The notes below the pieces were generated by a model. It did no database searches. It saw nothing but the letters and a program-made list of their open reading frames with translations, and was not told the origin of the DNA. The position numbers were made by a program, and so were the translations under genes. From assembly GCA_002633005.1 (NCBI GenBank), contig NMRA01000317.1, positions 450,614-514,613 on the forward strand: a stretch of 64,000 bases of DNA, written 5' to 3'. Within the stretch, counting starts at the first letter, position 1. Each line of letters begins with the position of its first letter. Source of the DNA: Phoronis australis (Eukaryota; Phoronida; Phoronidae). This document shows positions 40,999 through 50,655 of the stretch, piece after piece.

Positions 40999-43900
40999 CT
41001 TTTACTAGTTAACAATGACTAGTTTTGTGATATGCGAGTTAAAATGGAGGCCATTAAATAAGGTTTGAGACAACCTTAAGATACATACAGGCTACGATTA
41101 CAATTTCTGTTTTAATGTGACCTGGTAAAACACTGCTAATGTTACATTAGAGTAATAGCATACAAACGTTACCTTTAATATATCAACGTCGAAGAATTTT
41201 TATCAGAAATAAGGTGACCGGTAGACATAAACACTATAAACACAATTGTGTCCGCCGTACGTAAGTGAATTGAAGAAGGAAATATGAAGATTACAACAAC
41301 GATTAAATACATCTGGGGCAAGCATTGTTTAATCAAAGTGTCATTCAACCACGAAAATTGAATAATATGCGATGTAACCCATAGCAATATTTAATTTCAC
41401 TGTTTACGTCATTCTGTCTGCAGTGACACCTGTTCTCCGTTTCAATATGGCCAATTTTGCAATTATTATTGTCACTAGTCGATTCGTATCTTGTGGTTCG
41501 CCAAAATGTATGTACGACTCACGGTTTATGTTTATTCGTTATTCTTCACATGAATTTCTAATTATTTCTTCATGTCTTCACTTTGTTTGCTGTATTACCA
41601 TCATGCATGCTTTCTCTGCTCACGTGGAAAATGTTTCATGTGTCATTTGGAATTGTCTTTATTGTTCCCTCAATACATGGTTCCATCGTGTTGTGGATTC
41701 GGGGTACCTTCATGTCAATATGCTACGTGTATGTACCCGCATAGGCGTTGCCGCGGCAAAAAGCAGAAGCAGTGTAAGCGACAGATTTTAACAGATGTTA
41801 CGATTTTTATTGTTTTTTGCAACATTACAAGTAAAAAGTGAACACACGTACATTAAGTTATGGTTAAAAGCGTGCTCAATAATGCGTTAGGTGGTCATGC
41901 GTTGTTTCATTCAACAACGCCTTGCCCGGTTGCCGCATCAATGGACTAGGTATATCAATTAAATTGTCAGTCAGCTCAGGTGAACTCAATATGCCGCTGA
42001 GTAATTTTCGTGATTTTCAGACAGTTCCTTATTCTCCAAACCAACACATTTTCTCGCTTGCTCTTCCTATGAAAACACCGGAGAACCTTTAGAAAACCTC
42101 GTCAGCTGGTTACTACAACTTTAATCATGTTTTCAACGGAGTTTGCTGAAGAGCTGCTACCGAACTCTACTGATTTCAAGCTGGTTATTATTCAATGAAT
42201 GCTGTTGAAATCGACAATCGTTTGCTTTTTTACTCAATAACGTTTACATGATAATAAGTAAATATGGCTATGGTTGTAGCATTACAAAAAACGTAAGCGG
42301 AGAGAAGCAACAAATAAACTTCAACATGACAGCGTAGGTAAAAGTGGCAGTGAAGATACATATATTGTTTACTACAAACGATTACGTTAGTGTCAATGTA
42401 GGACTGCATTGGAGCGCCACCTGGTTCGTATCCAAAAAAATTTACGTTCTAATACGGCCGCAGCTCTCTCGGCTACAGCCAGGGTCTTTCTTAACGTTTT
42501 TGATACGTCCTGTACCAGGTTCCTGGTATAGCTCATCGATACGTCCCACGTCAACTGAAACACTCGTGCGCGCTATGGCCAGTAAACGAACCGACTATGT
42601 TGGAATCGAAAACGTCCAACTAATGCGATGGGGGTGGCAACACTCTCAGACATTATTTGGGAGAAGTTTGAACATGCGTCCTATAGACGCAAAAACATCG
42701 CGAAAAAGCAAGATCAAGCGAGACTTCGCTTATATTGCTATGCATTACAAGTGAAGCACGTAAAGACACTAGGTTCCTATTGGAGATTCTTGCAACTACA
42801 GAATTCAACCCAGGTCTGAGTCAGTCTGAGTGGAAAAATTAGGATCTGTCGTAATGTGAAGTCACATGCCCATAGAGGGCATTTCTGTTGGGTGATCGCT
42901 AAGTGTTGGCATGGTGTTATAGCTAGGCTTAGCCATCGTGTGTATGTCGGTTAACAAACTCAGGATGATGCCTGGTTGAAGGTGCTAGCTAAACGAATCT
43001 TTCTGCTGACTCCATTAGCAGCCTCAGCGAGAAGTCACTGATTGTGCAAATTGACATTGGTATTTCTTGTGTTTCGGCGTGCCTCCAAAGCTATAGTAGA
43101 ATCATGGACTTGAGACAACCTTATGGGATTTCAAGGTCGATCAAATCTGTCAGTAGCAGCAAAGGACCGGACAACACAGGAGTAGACGTTTAGCGTGGCA
43201 TCAGGGTTGTCGGAACTACTGGCAGAGTTAAAGACATCAAATGGAAAATCTGGGACGAGTGCGCCTTACAGAGCGCACGAACGCATCCCTGAACTCCAGG
43301 AATGGCGTACCACAAATGCATCTACTGTGGCGTGGTTTGCTGTTACGATATCATTTTATGTAGGTTTCGTCGATGTCTGAGAGATGTGTCGCAATCAGCT
43401 TGATACGCCATTCCAGCAGAACACCGAGATGCTGAGCGACGGAAGCTTGCATCATACTGAAGTCCTCACTGTATCGAAGTTATATATAAATAAAACAGTA
43501 TGCTCTATGAGAAGACAACAGGTTTGCACTTACGAAGCGCCGGGTACACTACTCTAGAACTTGAGGAAAATTATATCCAGGTGAGCAATCTTCGTCCGCA
43601 ACGTACTCACCGCCACCATGAGCTTCCCGGCTTTTGGTCATAGTCATAATGGATTCAAATGCAAAGGTTGGTGGGAGGTGACTTCCCAGCACACGCCTGT
43701 AAGGTGCTGTACGTGTGTGGGTGTGATAATGAGAGCGACCAGGTGTGTTCAAATCCGGTTATTGAGTTTAATTGTCACTTAGTTACGTGAAAAATATAGT
43801 GCTCAAGGTGGTCAAATTTCATCAAATCAATAAGTAAATACGTAAACAATTTTATCTTTTGCGGTACAGGAAAAAACGCACTGCCACAGTACGCACATAT

Positions 43901-46407
43901 ACAGGAAAAATAAAACTTGTACCTATCGCTCACTGAATTTCGTAAAAAGAATTTCTTAGAAGAATTTCTTTCGCAGAAACGGTCATTCCCAAGTTAGCGG
44001 TTTACATTTTTGGTATACATACTTTAGTGACTCTCACCTTTCTCAGCAAGGCTAGTTAATGTCTTTTCAATTCGTTAGCAACCTAGGATTCTAATGTCGG
44101 AAATAGCAATCTTCAGTCCGTCGCCAATCAATAAGTTCACGAAGGTGTTAAAATGGTAACAAACATGTGAGCCAAGGAGTCGTCACTTTTCGGACTATCG
44201 GTCCTTCAAACTATCGGCCCTTCGTACTCAACGACCAGTCGAACTATTGCCGGCTGAGGGAATTTCATTTCGGACACTCGAACGTTCAGAGTATCGAACA
44301 GACCTCCAACTAGTTGGCGTAGCTAAAGCGAATGATTTACGAACTGCTATCAAAAACAAGTTGTATTTGGCAGGAAAAGTAATCTTTACAGGATGCGTGG
44401 TCACGTAATAGATAACATGGGCGGATCCAGGATTTTGAGTTGGGGGGGGGGCAGGGCAGAGTATTAGCCAGGATTTTGCCCGTCAGACATTCGAACCCCG
44501 AACTTCTAAATGTAATCTGGGAGAATTTTAGGGGGGGCATTGCCCCCTTGGCCTCCCTCTAAATCCGCCACTGGACAAGGAGGAGACGTGAGGTTGTTGA
44601 CCCAGCTCGCATGCTCTTCACATCGGTACCTAATTGATAGTTGTCTCGGACTTAATCGAAAGCAAGTGATATCTCGGGTTTGAGTGTAGCAGGAGTTGCA
44701 ACCAGATAAGAAATGTGAAGTTCTCGACGGTGGGGTAACTTCCTCGTCTTTCGTCGGTCGGAACTTCGTCTTGATGGGTGATACTACCATTGATGGTTGT
44801 CTTCGACAAACAACTGAAAACGCGTGAAGTGGCCTAGGTTTTCCGGTCTCTGATTTGCTTCAAACTTTAAGCAATGGGCATAGGTGGAGTGAAAACCCGA
44901 ATGCCAAAATTGTCTGCCATACATATTCAAGGGACGTGAAATTCCCTGCGATGATGTTCCGCGAGCTAATAAGTCGGCATGACAAATAATGTGGTCCTTT
45001 TTCTACTGAATACTGGGCACTAAAAGTTGACAACGTGTTTGTCGATTGGCACTGTGTATTGGGTATTTTGGCCAAAAACCTCAAACGAGGTGATATTCCC
45101 GTTTTAGGCCAGAATGCATTGTTTCCGAGCCCGTGTCGCTATTATCAGACAGACTGAAAACGTACAATGGAACTTTGGTCGCCAATACCCCCGTCACACC
45201 CGAGGTGCGGTGCCACTGCGGTACTTGTACGGCATAAACCGCAGTGGTAACTCAATGGGATCGCCATGTCCTCAGTGACACCGCCGTGGTTCCGCCCTGG
45301 TTCCTCAGTAGCACCGCAAAGAAAAACACGTGTGACGGGTAGGGGGGAAACTATGGAATACTACTGGCGGTGTCACTACGGTGATAGCGGCTTTGACCAA
45401 AAACCGTTGTGGCACCGCGCCTCTGGTGTGACGGGGGCTTAAGTGTCCTTTTTGTTTAGCCTGGAGACGCACATGAGCACATAACGATGGAATCACACCA
45501 GTTAGTAACTAAAACACTAAGAAACAAGGACAAGAACTTAAACATGGACATCAAATCACATTGATTGGCGTACAACTTGTAGCCGAGAGAGGTCGTGCAA
45601 CGCCGAGTTACCGTCATTAACTTGATCTCAAATTATTGTTCATTTATATCATAAATGATTTAAGAGCTTAGGTAGAACTCAAAAAACACGGTTCATTATT
45701 ACTTGAGTCCACGCGGGTAATTTTGTGTGCATTTTATGCAACCAATAATGACGCTGACTCCCCTCTCTGACGAAACCAAACTCACTTCTAGTCTATGCAA
45801 GGGACAAGTTGAGTTTGGTACCAGTATCAATTGTGTTTGGCTGAAGACGGGCTTATACCTCAGTTCATCGCGTCCCAATGTTTCTCGCACCAACTCACGC
45901 ACTGCATGGCTACAAGTTGCAATACCTTTAGTAATTAGTGGTTTGCGTAACGTTAGTTTTCTTATTTCAGGTATGTTCACAACAATTTTTCGACGGGACT
46001 GCAAGAAACTCTTCAGCTGGCTTTCGCGAAAATTCATTCCAGAGAATTTGAGATGTTGTGTAAATGGCGTCCACCATGTTGTACCCGCGACGTCATCCGG
46101 GCCACGAATTTGACTTGGTGTGTTTTATGTTCCAGGAATGTACACTTTGAAATTTAAAGGAGAGCTTCTGCAGTGCTGTCGTTTGTTCAAAGCAAAACAT
46201 GCCAATGTTGATCTCAACGACGCTCAGCAACTGCGACGGGTGGTGTCTTTCAATAAGTCGAGCGATTGTGTTAGCAAGTCAAATCGTCCATCCTATAAGC
46301 GGCAAAGCAGACGATCAGAAAGTTGCGGGAAGTCGGACTCCTCTTCTCCAATGTTGTCTGATAAGGGAATGGAAAGGTCAACTGCTACTTTAACGACTCT
46401 AGGTTAA
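27270..46407 (+). CDS. GnRH/corazonin/AKH-type G protein-coupled receptor, 3' part of gene (5 exons, 2 alternative tails)
   Basis: Peptide-hormone receptor of class A, expected in the plasma membrane; the ligand would be a GnRH-, corazonin- or AKH-like peptide. Exons seen: 27270-27474, 30309-30458, 37466-37529, 39147-39235, then either 45971-46113 or 46136-46407. All junctions have AG acceptors and GT donors, and the phases agree throughout (1, 1, 2, 1). The joined protein runs from ECL2 through TM5, a long ICL3, TM6, TM7 with NPIVYG, and helix 8. Family signs are the ECL2 Cys in HQCVTRNFF, ELAYNLF entering TM5, LKMTIVI at the base of TM6, TPYF in TM6 and LYWFSISNTCVNPIVYG in TM7. Odd points: the usual CWxP of TM6 reads SFTP, so the toggle Trp is Phe. 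TM1-TM4 exons were not found upstream; they may be short exons I missed or lie outside the window. The family is secure, but which of GnRH, CRZ or AKH receptor type is not settled. Confidence 0.85.
27573..27963 (-). mobile_element. short TIR element with THAP-like start, copy 1
   Basis: Ends GGGCTGTCCCGGATAAC and GTAATCCGGGACGGCCC are inverted repeats with TA on both sides. On the minus strand a frame starts MPIKCYCYAVG and continues FDKVDKYPWVR, resembling the start of a THAP zinc finger. About 390 bases, non-autonomous. It lies just behind the TM5 exon of the receptor gene. Confidence 0.6.
30309..30458 (+). CDS. GPCR exon: ICL3 to base of TM6
   Basis: Acceptor TTATTTTCAG ends at 30308; donor GTAGGT starts at 30459. 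Two bases complete the codon left by the TM5 exon (giving Ala), and one base is left over at the end. The exon codes a polar, Ser/Arg-rich loop and ends with ARMRTLKMTIVI, which matches the conserved RxKTLKMT start of TM6 in GnRH receptors. The agreement in phase with both neighbours and this motif make the exon convincing although it is only 150 bases long. Confidence 0.85.
30637..30930. mobile_element. two tRNA-derived SINE-like units, tail-out inverted pair
   Basis: Left unit (minus) has box B GGTTCGAACC near 30693-30704; right unit (plus) has box A TAACTCAGCGGA and box B ACTCGAATCC near 30877-30887. Both end in GGTCACGTGATGTGACT, so the outer flanks (30641, 30907) are complementary. Bodies are too degenerate to be working tRNAs. 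Lies in the ICL3-TM6 intron. Confidence 0.6.
32324..32716 (-). CDS. candidate coding exon, unknown protein
   Basis: An uninterrupted minus-strand frame of about 130 codons reads QGQTYWDVLAQIPKFYCHD, then SYEEAKTLVENAGWFMEKNP and DVLIRGFGRCFGFSHARV. Its amino-acid make-up looks protein-like, but I recognise no family and see no clear splice partners. An AG at about 32692 could be an acceptor. The opposite strand is also open here, so chance is possible. It lies in the intron between the ICL3 and TM6 exons of the receptor gene, on the other strand. Confidence 0.3.
33718..33862 (+). repeat. about 68-bp tandem unit, second site (2 units)
   Basis: Two units: GGGCTGGGGGATATAGCCCC then TTTTCAGTGCT..CCGCCCATG, repeated from 33805. 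Lies in the ICL3-TM6 intron. Confidence 0.55.
34064..34217. repeat. CA array followed by GT array
   Basis: (CA)n at 34064-34135 and (GT)n at 34156-34217 face each other and could fold as a hairpin. Confidence 0.9.
35884..36280 (+). mobile_element. short TIR element with THAP-like start, copy 2
   Basis: Opposite orientation to 27573-27963, with ends CCGTCCCGGATTACAC and GTGTAATCCGGGACGG. On the plus strand from 36060 the frame MPTKHYCWAVGCNSN then FDKLDKYS meets a stop. Both copies lie in receptor-gene introns. Confidence 0.6.
36836..36918 (-). mobile_element. partial copy of the CTAGGACC TIR element
   Basis: GCGAGATTACGTGAGATATT, TTTTAAATGAGAACACG and CACTGAACGCACG match the 22133-22284 element in reverse. 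Confidence 0.5.
37075..37285 (-). mobile_element. tRNA-derived SINE
   Basis: Minus strand begins with a tRNA-like head (TGGTGTAGTGGTTAAGGTGC as box A, GGTTCATATCC as box B, within 37204-37280), followed by a body ending GATGATGACCGGAGAATAGA and GACCGAAACGTCGTGAC, the latter a common SINE body motif. Upstream of the TM6 exon. Confidence 0.68.
37466..37529 (+). CDS. GPCR exon: TM6
   Basis: Acceptor CCTTATTTTGTAG ends at 37465 and donor GTAAGT starts at 37530. The 64-base exon completes a Val codon, reads LAYIISFTPYFVYSLWWWVD and leaves two bases. The receptor family normally shows CWTPYY followed by an aromatic-rich WYW stretch; here Phe replaces the toggle Trp and the end is WWW. Its length and phases (2 bases in, 2 left out) fit the exons on both sides. 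Confidence 0.85.
38683..38730. mobile_element. Kolobok-like terminal fragment
   Basis: TTAA then AGGAGAATGCCACCCGATTT and about 25 more bases match the right end of 53314-54998 in reverse; similarity stops near 38728. It is a solo end or a different family member, in the receptor gene's TM6-TM7 intron. Confidence 0.5.
39147..39235 (+). CDS. GPCR exon: ECL3 and TM7
   Basis: Acceptor TATATATTTGCAG ends at 39146; donor GTAAG starts at 39236. The first base completes Ser from the TM6 exon. The exon then reads TTAVNLPAPLQRG (ECL3) and LYWFSISNTCVNPIVYG, where the last Gly codon is split after its first base. NPIVYG is the NPxxY end of TM7, used in place of the DPLIYG of vertebrate GnRH receptors. 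Confidence 0.88.
40878..40995. repeat. AT then CATA microsatellite
   Basis: (AT)n to about 40896, then (CATA)n with few changes. In the last intron of the receptor gene. Confidence 0.92.
44419..44574 (+). mobile_element. CGGATCC...CCGCCACTGG short element, copy 3 (full)
   Basis: Complete: GGGCGGATCCAGGATTTTGA at the left and AAATCCGCCACTGG at the right, with a G-run after the start. Confidence 0.68.
45188..45438. mobile_element. MITE with CCCCCGTCACACC ends
   Basis: Left CCCCCGTCACACC and right GGTGTGACGGGGG are perfect inverted repeats about 250 bases apart. The inside is rich in CACCGC/GCGGTG, itself self-complementary. It lies 530 bases before tail exon A. Confidence 0.72.
45971..46113 (+). 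CDS. GPCR alternative last exon A: helix 8 and short tail
   Basis: Acceptor TTTTCTTATTTCAG ends at 45970. GT completes the split Gly codon of NPIVYG, then 46 residues follow to a TGA at 46111. The start, MFTTIFRRDCKKLF, has the amphipathic helix-8 pattern of this receptor family. Cysteines at LRCC could be palmitoylated (inference). The tail has few Ser/Thr residues, unlike exon B, so it would offer fewer phosphorylation sites. It is mutually exclusive in coding with exon B: if this acceptor is used the protein stops here and exon B becomes 3'UTR. Confidence 0.72.
46136..46407 (+). CDS. GPCR alternative last exon B: helix 8 and long Ser-rich tail
   Basis: Acceptor TGTTTTATGTTCCAG ends at 46135, 22 bases after the stop of exon A. 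GA completes the same split Gly codon and 89 residues follow to TAA. It begins MYTLKFKGELLQCCRLF (helix 8, with a Cys-Cys pair suited to palmitoylation), then a basic stretch with QLRRVVSF and RRSES, and a Ser cluster DSSSPMLSD, which are plausible kinase and arrestin sites. From codon 31 on, the sequence is duplicated at 62370. Helix 8 of exon A and of exon B are only distantly alike, so this is not a fresh tandem exon copy. Confidence 0.8.
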
Positions 46408-47819
46408 AAAGCACAGTGGAAAAGAAAGGCAAATGCTATTTAGCGACATTATCATGTAAATATACCTGATTGCTGGTACCCTGCCCTCTAAGCCACCGCA
46501 AGTTCAAGTGTGTAATCTGGCATGGCGTGGCAGAAAGTTTCCACGCGTTGTCCGTTATAAAAATAAATGAACAACTTTATAGGCTGGATGAAGAAGAAAA
46601 GGAACGTATGAAGCAACATTCACATATGCCGTGCTGGCCATGGGTTAGATTTAAACACGACCCATTGTTTCGATTCTTTGCTTAAGGTGGCACTCAACTT
46701 TTTTGCTGGTTTTGTGTGTGGTACCCAGGTCAACACATCTGTACCTCTTTGTTCCACAAGGTGTACAGTACTTAACCTTGAAAATGCGAACAGTATTCTG
46801 GGCCAAAACTATTGCCTTAAGTCCAGTTTAACTGATTCCAGAGAGAATTTGTACACCTTTTGCGACTACCTCAAGTACAGTTGGTACTTAAGAAAAAGGG
46901 AAAAATACACCAAATCAACAGTTGTTAACCCAAAGCCACCATTCACATAGAGAGATTGTGCATTCAGACTGAAAAACCCTCCAGAAAGCTGGGTGCCGTC
47001 CAGAAAGATTTTTTACAAATCCGAAGCGTAAGCGTATCCTGAATTTCCTGCTCAATGTCAACTTCCGGCTTGCATGAACTACACGATTGTACGAAATTGT
47101 TAAAACAAAACCACGGTTGGGCATAAAATGGGCCAAAGAACCAGCAACTAGCATTCTTTTGATCAGAACAAAACTCAAATATCAAGCAAACGCCATTTGT
47201 AGCATTCACACGTAGTACAAAACTCAAAATGCCCAGCCAACCTAGCAATCGCCAGTGAAAGTGGGTCCGTGACTTAAAACAACGACAGCAACTACTAGTG
47301 AGTGCACCCATGAAGTGAAATTCCGCGACACAGCCCGTAGCTAACCTTGAGTGACATTCATGTCGCAACTCTCACGCCTGCTGTTTGAATAATTAGTTCC
47401 GAGTTAACATGTCTGTGACGGCACTTTGTCGAGCTACAGCAAGTGGCATTTTTGATTAACTAAATTGTGTCAAATATATTTTACCTTCATTCAAACTTGC
47501 GAATGTTTGGGCCTCCAAACGCGATTTGCTTTAATACATGCTGTAAGTGCATTGAAAATGTCAGCTGCTGTGCTCGAATTCAAACCCCATAACATTTTTG
47601 AGCCTGGATTGAATCTTGAAAACGACGCTATTTGGTCAATTTTTTTACCATACTAAGGTAGAATCTGATTTGTATGCGTTTTTCAACATATCAAATTGTC
47701 CTTTATTTTTCTCATTTTCAATAATTTTCGGCTCAATGATGCTAATTATAATTACATGCTCATTCTTTTTGAGACAACTTTTGTTGAATACGACGTCCCA
47801 TTTGTTTTAATGGGCTTAA
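46227..47819 (+). repeat. 1.6-kb block duplicated at 62370-63930 (copy 1, 3' part of GPCR tail exon B plus downstream)
   Basis: From AGCAACTGCGACGGG to TTAATGGGCTTAA this block is repeated in direct orientation with a few percent difference and small indels at 62370. It starts inside the coding part of exon B, so the receptor tail and its 3' flank were copied, not the helix-8 part. Sequence on either side of the two copies is unrelated. Confidence 0.88.
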
Positions 47820-48060
47820 TAGAAATGTGTCAAGGAAAATTTGCTGCCGAGATACGCTGATTCTTTTTGTATAACGTTTATGAGATATGAAAATAGAATG
47901 CAAAATCGTGGTGTAACCAGAATAAAGTGTGAAACTGGAGTGACATGTGAGCAGTGGGCATGGGAATGACAAGTTTTATCTCCTCGGTTGTCATCTGTAT
48001 TAAGTTATTCCAGTAAATGTTGTAAAAATGTGCTCTTTATGTTAAGCTCATTTAAATAAA
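46562..48060 (+). promoter_or_regulatory. candidate polyadenylation signals after the GPCR gene
   Basis: AATAAA occurs at 46562-46567, 47921-47926 and 48055-48060 on the gene strand. Any could end the receptor transcript; the first gives a 3'UTR of about 180 bases. In the duplicate block the first signal is changed to AATATA. Assignment is inference. Confidence 0.3.
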
Positions 48061-48241
48061 TGTGTTGACCTCATCGTTGATTGACCAGTTAAAAACCAGG
48101 GGCCGGGATATAATCGTTTTTACAGGAAATGGATCTCAAAATTTTTTTTTAGCATTTCCCGTTCTAATGTCGTACTAATTGTCTATTATTCTGTGCTCAA
48201 GTGTAACATGTTTTACGTGGATTACTGAATAATTCTATTTT

Positions 48242-48359
48242 GCACTTGATGACCCCATGCCATGGGGAACTCCAGTCTGAACTCGGAATTTCGAGTATTT
48301 ACTCGAAATCTCGAATTTTTACTCGAGTTTGTAGCTCGAGTCCAGGGTCATCAAGTGCG
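48242..48359. mobile_element. 118-bp foldback element GCACTTGATGACCC
   Basis: GCACTTGATGACCC and GGGTCATCAAGTGC are perfect ends; the middle is rich in CTCGAAATCTCGA. Related pieces at 50578-50655 and 59773-59850. Confidence 0.68.
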
Positions 48360-48590
48360 ACTTTGGATTACACACTGGATTGCATAATCCATAACTGCCA
48401 GCAAAGACTTTAAATGATTATCTTAAATTCGTATTGTAAATGCCAAACATATTTTAGAATTCGTTTTCTAGTAAAAGGATAAGATACCAAGCAGCACAGA
48501 TGTTTGAGAATATACACCAAACGCATACGATAATTGAATCTGGGTTCGAGACTAGATGAAGTATGAGACATGTCTTTATGGCATTCCGCT

Positions 48591-48675
48591 GCACCATCAC
48601 CAACACCTCACCACCACCACCACCAACTCCATCACCACCACCACCAACTCCACCACCACCACCACCACCACCACC
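48591..48675. repeat. CCA trinucleotide array
   Basis: CACCACCACC runs with a few CAACTC interruptions; the poly-Pro frame is a repeat artefact. Confidence 0.9.
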
Positions 48676-49429
48676 GATATTCGTTTCATATTATTTAAGT
48701 GAAACCTCAAAAACTAAGAAAATGCATGGTAGGAACACGTTAAAATCCAAAAACATACTATGTAACTGTAAATAAAAAACACTCGGTCGAGAATCTTTAA
48801 ACACTTCTTTGTCCCAGCACACTTTCACAAGGGGACAAAGCCAAAATAAATGTGCGAGCGATTCAGCTTCTTCTTTACAAAAATAGGCCTACACAAGTCA
48901 GGTCGATGCTTAACTTGACAGCAAGTCGCATTTGGCGACTTGGGGGAAATTCCCAGGTAGCCAAACAAAATCTAAGGACGCCAAAAGTGATTTCAAAATC
49001 GTCAACAAAAAGGTCGTGTCGTGTTCTGTTGTAAGAAACTTACTCATACCTTTCAATTTCTCACCGTAAAAATATGCAACATTCAATAACTAACTCATTT
49101 CTTCAGCCAACGAAGATAGAGCACTGACGATCGCGTACACTGGAGTCCCGTATTTCACCGATGTTGCACGATTTTTGTCGGACAATTCCGATTTCCGTTT
49201 GTTTTCTTTCTGTTGAAATTTAAGCGCGTTTGATGTGTGCTGACTTCAAGAAGTGACAAATGTACTGATTTCCGAAAATATACAGAAAATCTAGGAAAAC
49301 TGTTTTAATTTAAAGTTTGGAAGTCACCACAAACTGAGTAAAGCGCACGATTGTGTCAAATATAAAATTTTCATTTTTTCGCCTACTAAAATGCATGTGT
49401 TCTGATGTCTCATTTACTTAACTCCAACT

Positions 49430-49460
49430 CTAACCCTAATCCTAACCCTAACCCTAACCT
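49430..49460. repeat. interstitial telomere-type repeat (CCCTAA)n
   Basis: About five units of TAACCC, one altered (TAATCC). The vertebrate/invertebrate telomere motif TTAGGG on the minus strand. Confidence 0.75.
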
Positions 49461-50577
49461 AAATCTCAGGTTATACAATCCTGCGGCCAAGTCACCAAGG
49501 CTCATTTCTTGGTTTGTACATCTATCATATACATTTGGAACGGTGATAACCTGAAAAAGTATGGGTATGTGGAATGCATGCATTAATTTAGTTTGTTCTT
49601 GTAGTTGCAGTAAAAGGTTGTCTTGTTCAACGCCTTGTAATCTTGCGTGTGCCAAAACAAAAACATGAACATGTGAGGGATGCATCGATTTTGGGTATTC
49701 TTGTTGATGCCGCAACCGCAGACCACAATGGCATTTCACAGACATGAAGCAATATATTTATACATTTCTGAACACCAACCATGTTTGAATACTTAAATGC
49801 TATTCCCCAAACAATCGCAATGTCCGAATGTTAAATTATTAGTTCTCTTAACCAAAAAAGTTATATTACATGACACTCTTTCCACTTTGGTACAATCCTG
49901 CAACTGATGCCTACACATGAAATGCTGTGTGTAGTTTTAATCATTTTAAGGGGGCCACATTTCTATATAGGTGGCGCTGTGACTGAGGGTAACTGTCTTC
50001 CTGTATAACAGTTTATTACAAATTTGACCTCTTTTTATTATCAGTAATTGCACATATAAACAAATACATATGAAGGAATGCATGACGCTTCGAACAAACT
50101 ACGTGCGCAAGCACATGCATCAGCACGCACGAACACGCAAAGAGACCAGACATCAAATTTAATAATGATTGATATTAAAAGGAGTCAAAACCAATCGTTT
50201 TTGTTGAATTTTTCATATTCACAATTACCGAGATAAAGGCATGTTTCCATCTGAAACTAATAAAATCTCTTGTCTAAAAAGTTCAATTAAAGGAGTAATA
50301 TTTTCCGAAAAATATGAAATGTTTCCAAACAAATGAGTAAAGTAATCATACCCGATTCGTGAAATTTAGTAAAGAAAACATTTTTAACTATAAATTAATA
50401 AAATATATTTTTTTTGAAAAATAACTAATGATTGATAACAGACCAAGTTCCGTAATCAAATCTTTGTACTCCAAACGGCAATTTTTCTGCTACTTTTGTG
50501 CGAACTCAAGATAAGTAGTTATTAGACTGTGCTTGAATACATTACAGTTTACGCATACGAGTTTCTAGTCCAAGTTT

Positions 50578-50655
50578 GCTCTTGATGCCCTCATATTTGT
50601 GCTACAAACTCAAGTAAAAACTCGAAATCTCGAGTTTAAACTCCAACTTTAGCCT
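50578..50655. mobile_element. partial copy of the 118-bp foldback element
   Basis: CTTGATGCCCTC then ACAAACTCAAGTAAAAACTC and GAAATCTCGAG match one half of 48242-48359. Confidence 0.5.

Larger units (their letters stand above)
39236..45970 (+). other. last intron of the receptor gene (before tail exon A)
   Basis: About 6.7 kb, holding the AT/CATA array, one CGGATCC short element and the CCCCCGTCACACC MITE. No other exon supported. Confidence 0.6.

Noticed and set aside
41404-41791. Plus frame after a CTGCAG acceptor as a possible receptor tail exon
   Set aside because: It fits the phase but gives no helix-8 pattern, unlike 45971 and 46136.
46964-47368. 134-codon minus frame, with a 140-codon relative at 63020-63442
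   Set aside because: Both lie in the duplicated block, so similarity is from the duplication; no family motif, and starts and ends differ between copies.
49410-49745. 111-codon minus frame running into the telomere-type repeat
   Set aside because: Composition is fair, but the end is (Leu-Gly)n from TTAGGG and there is no known domain or splice partner.
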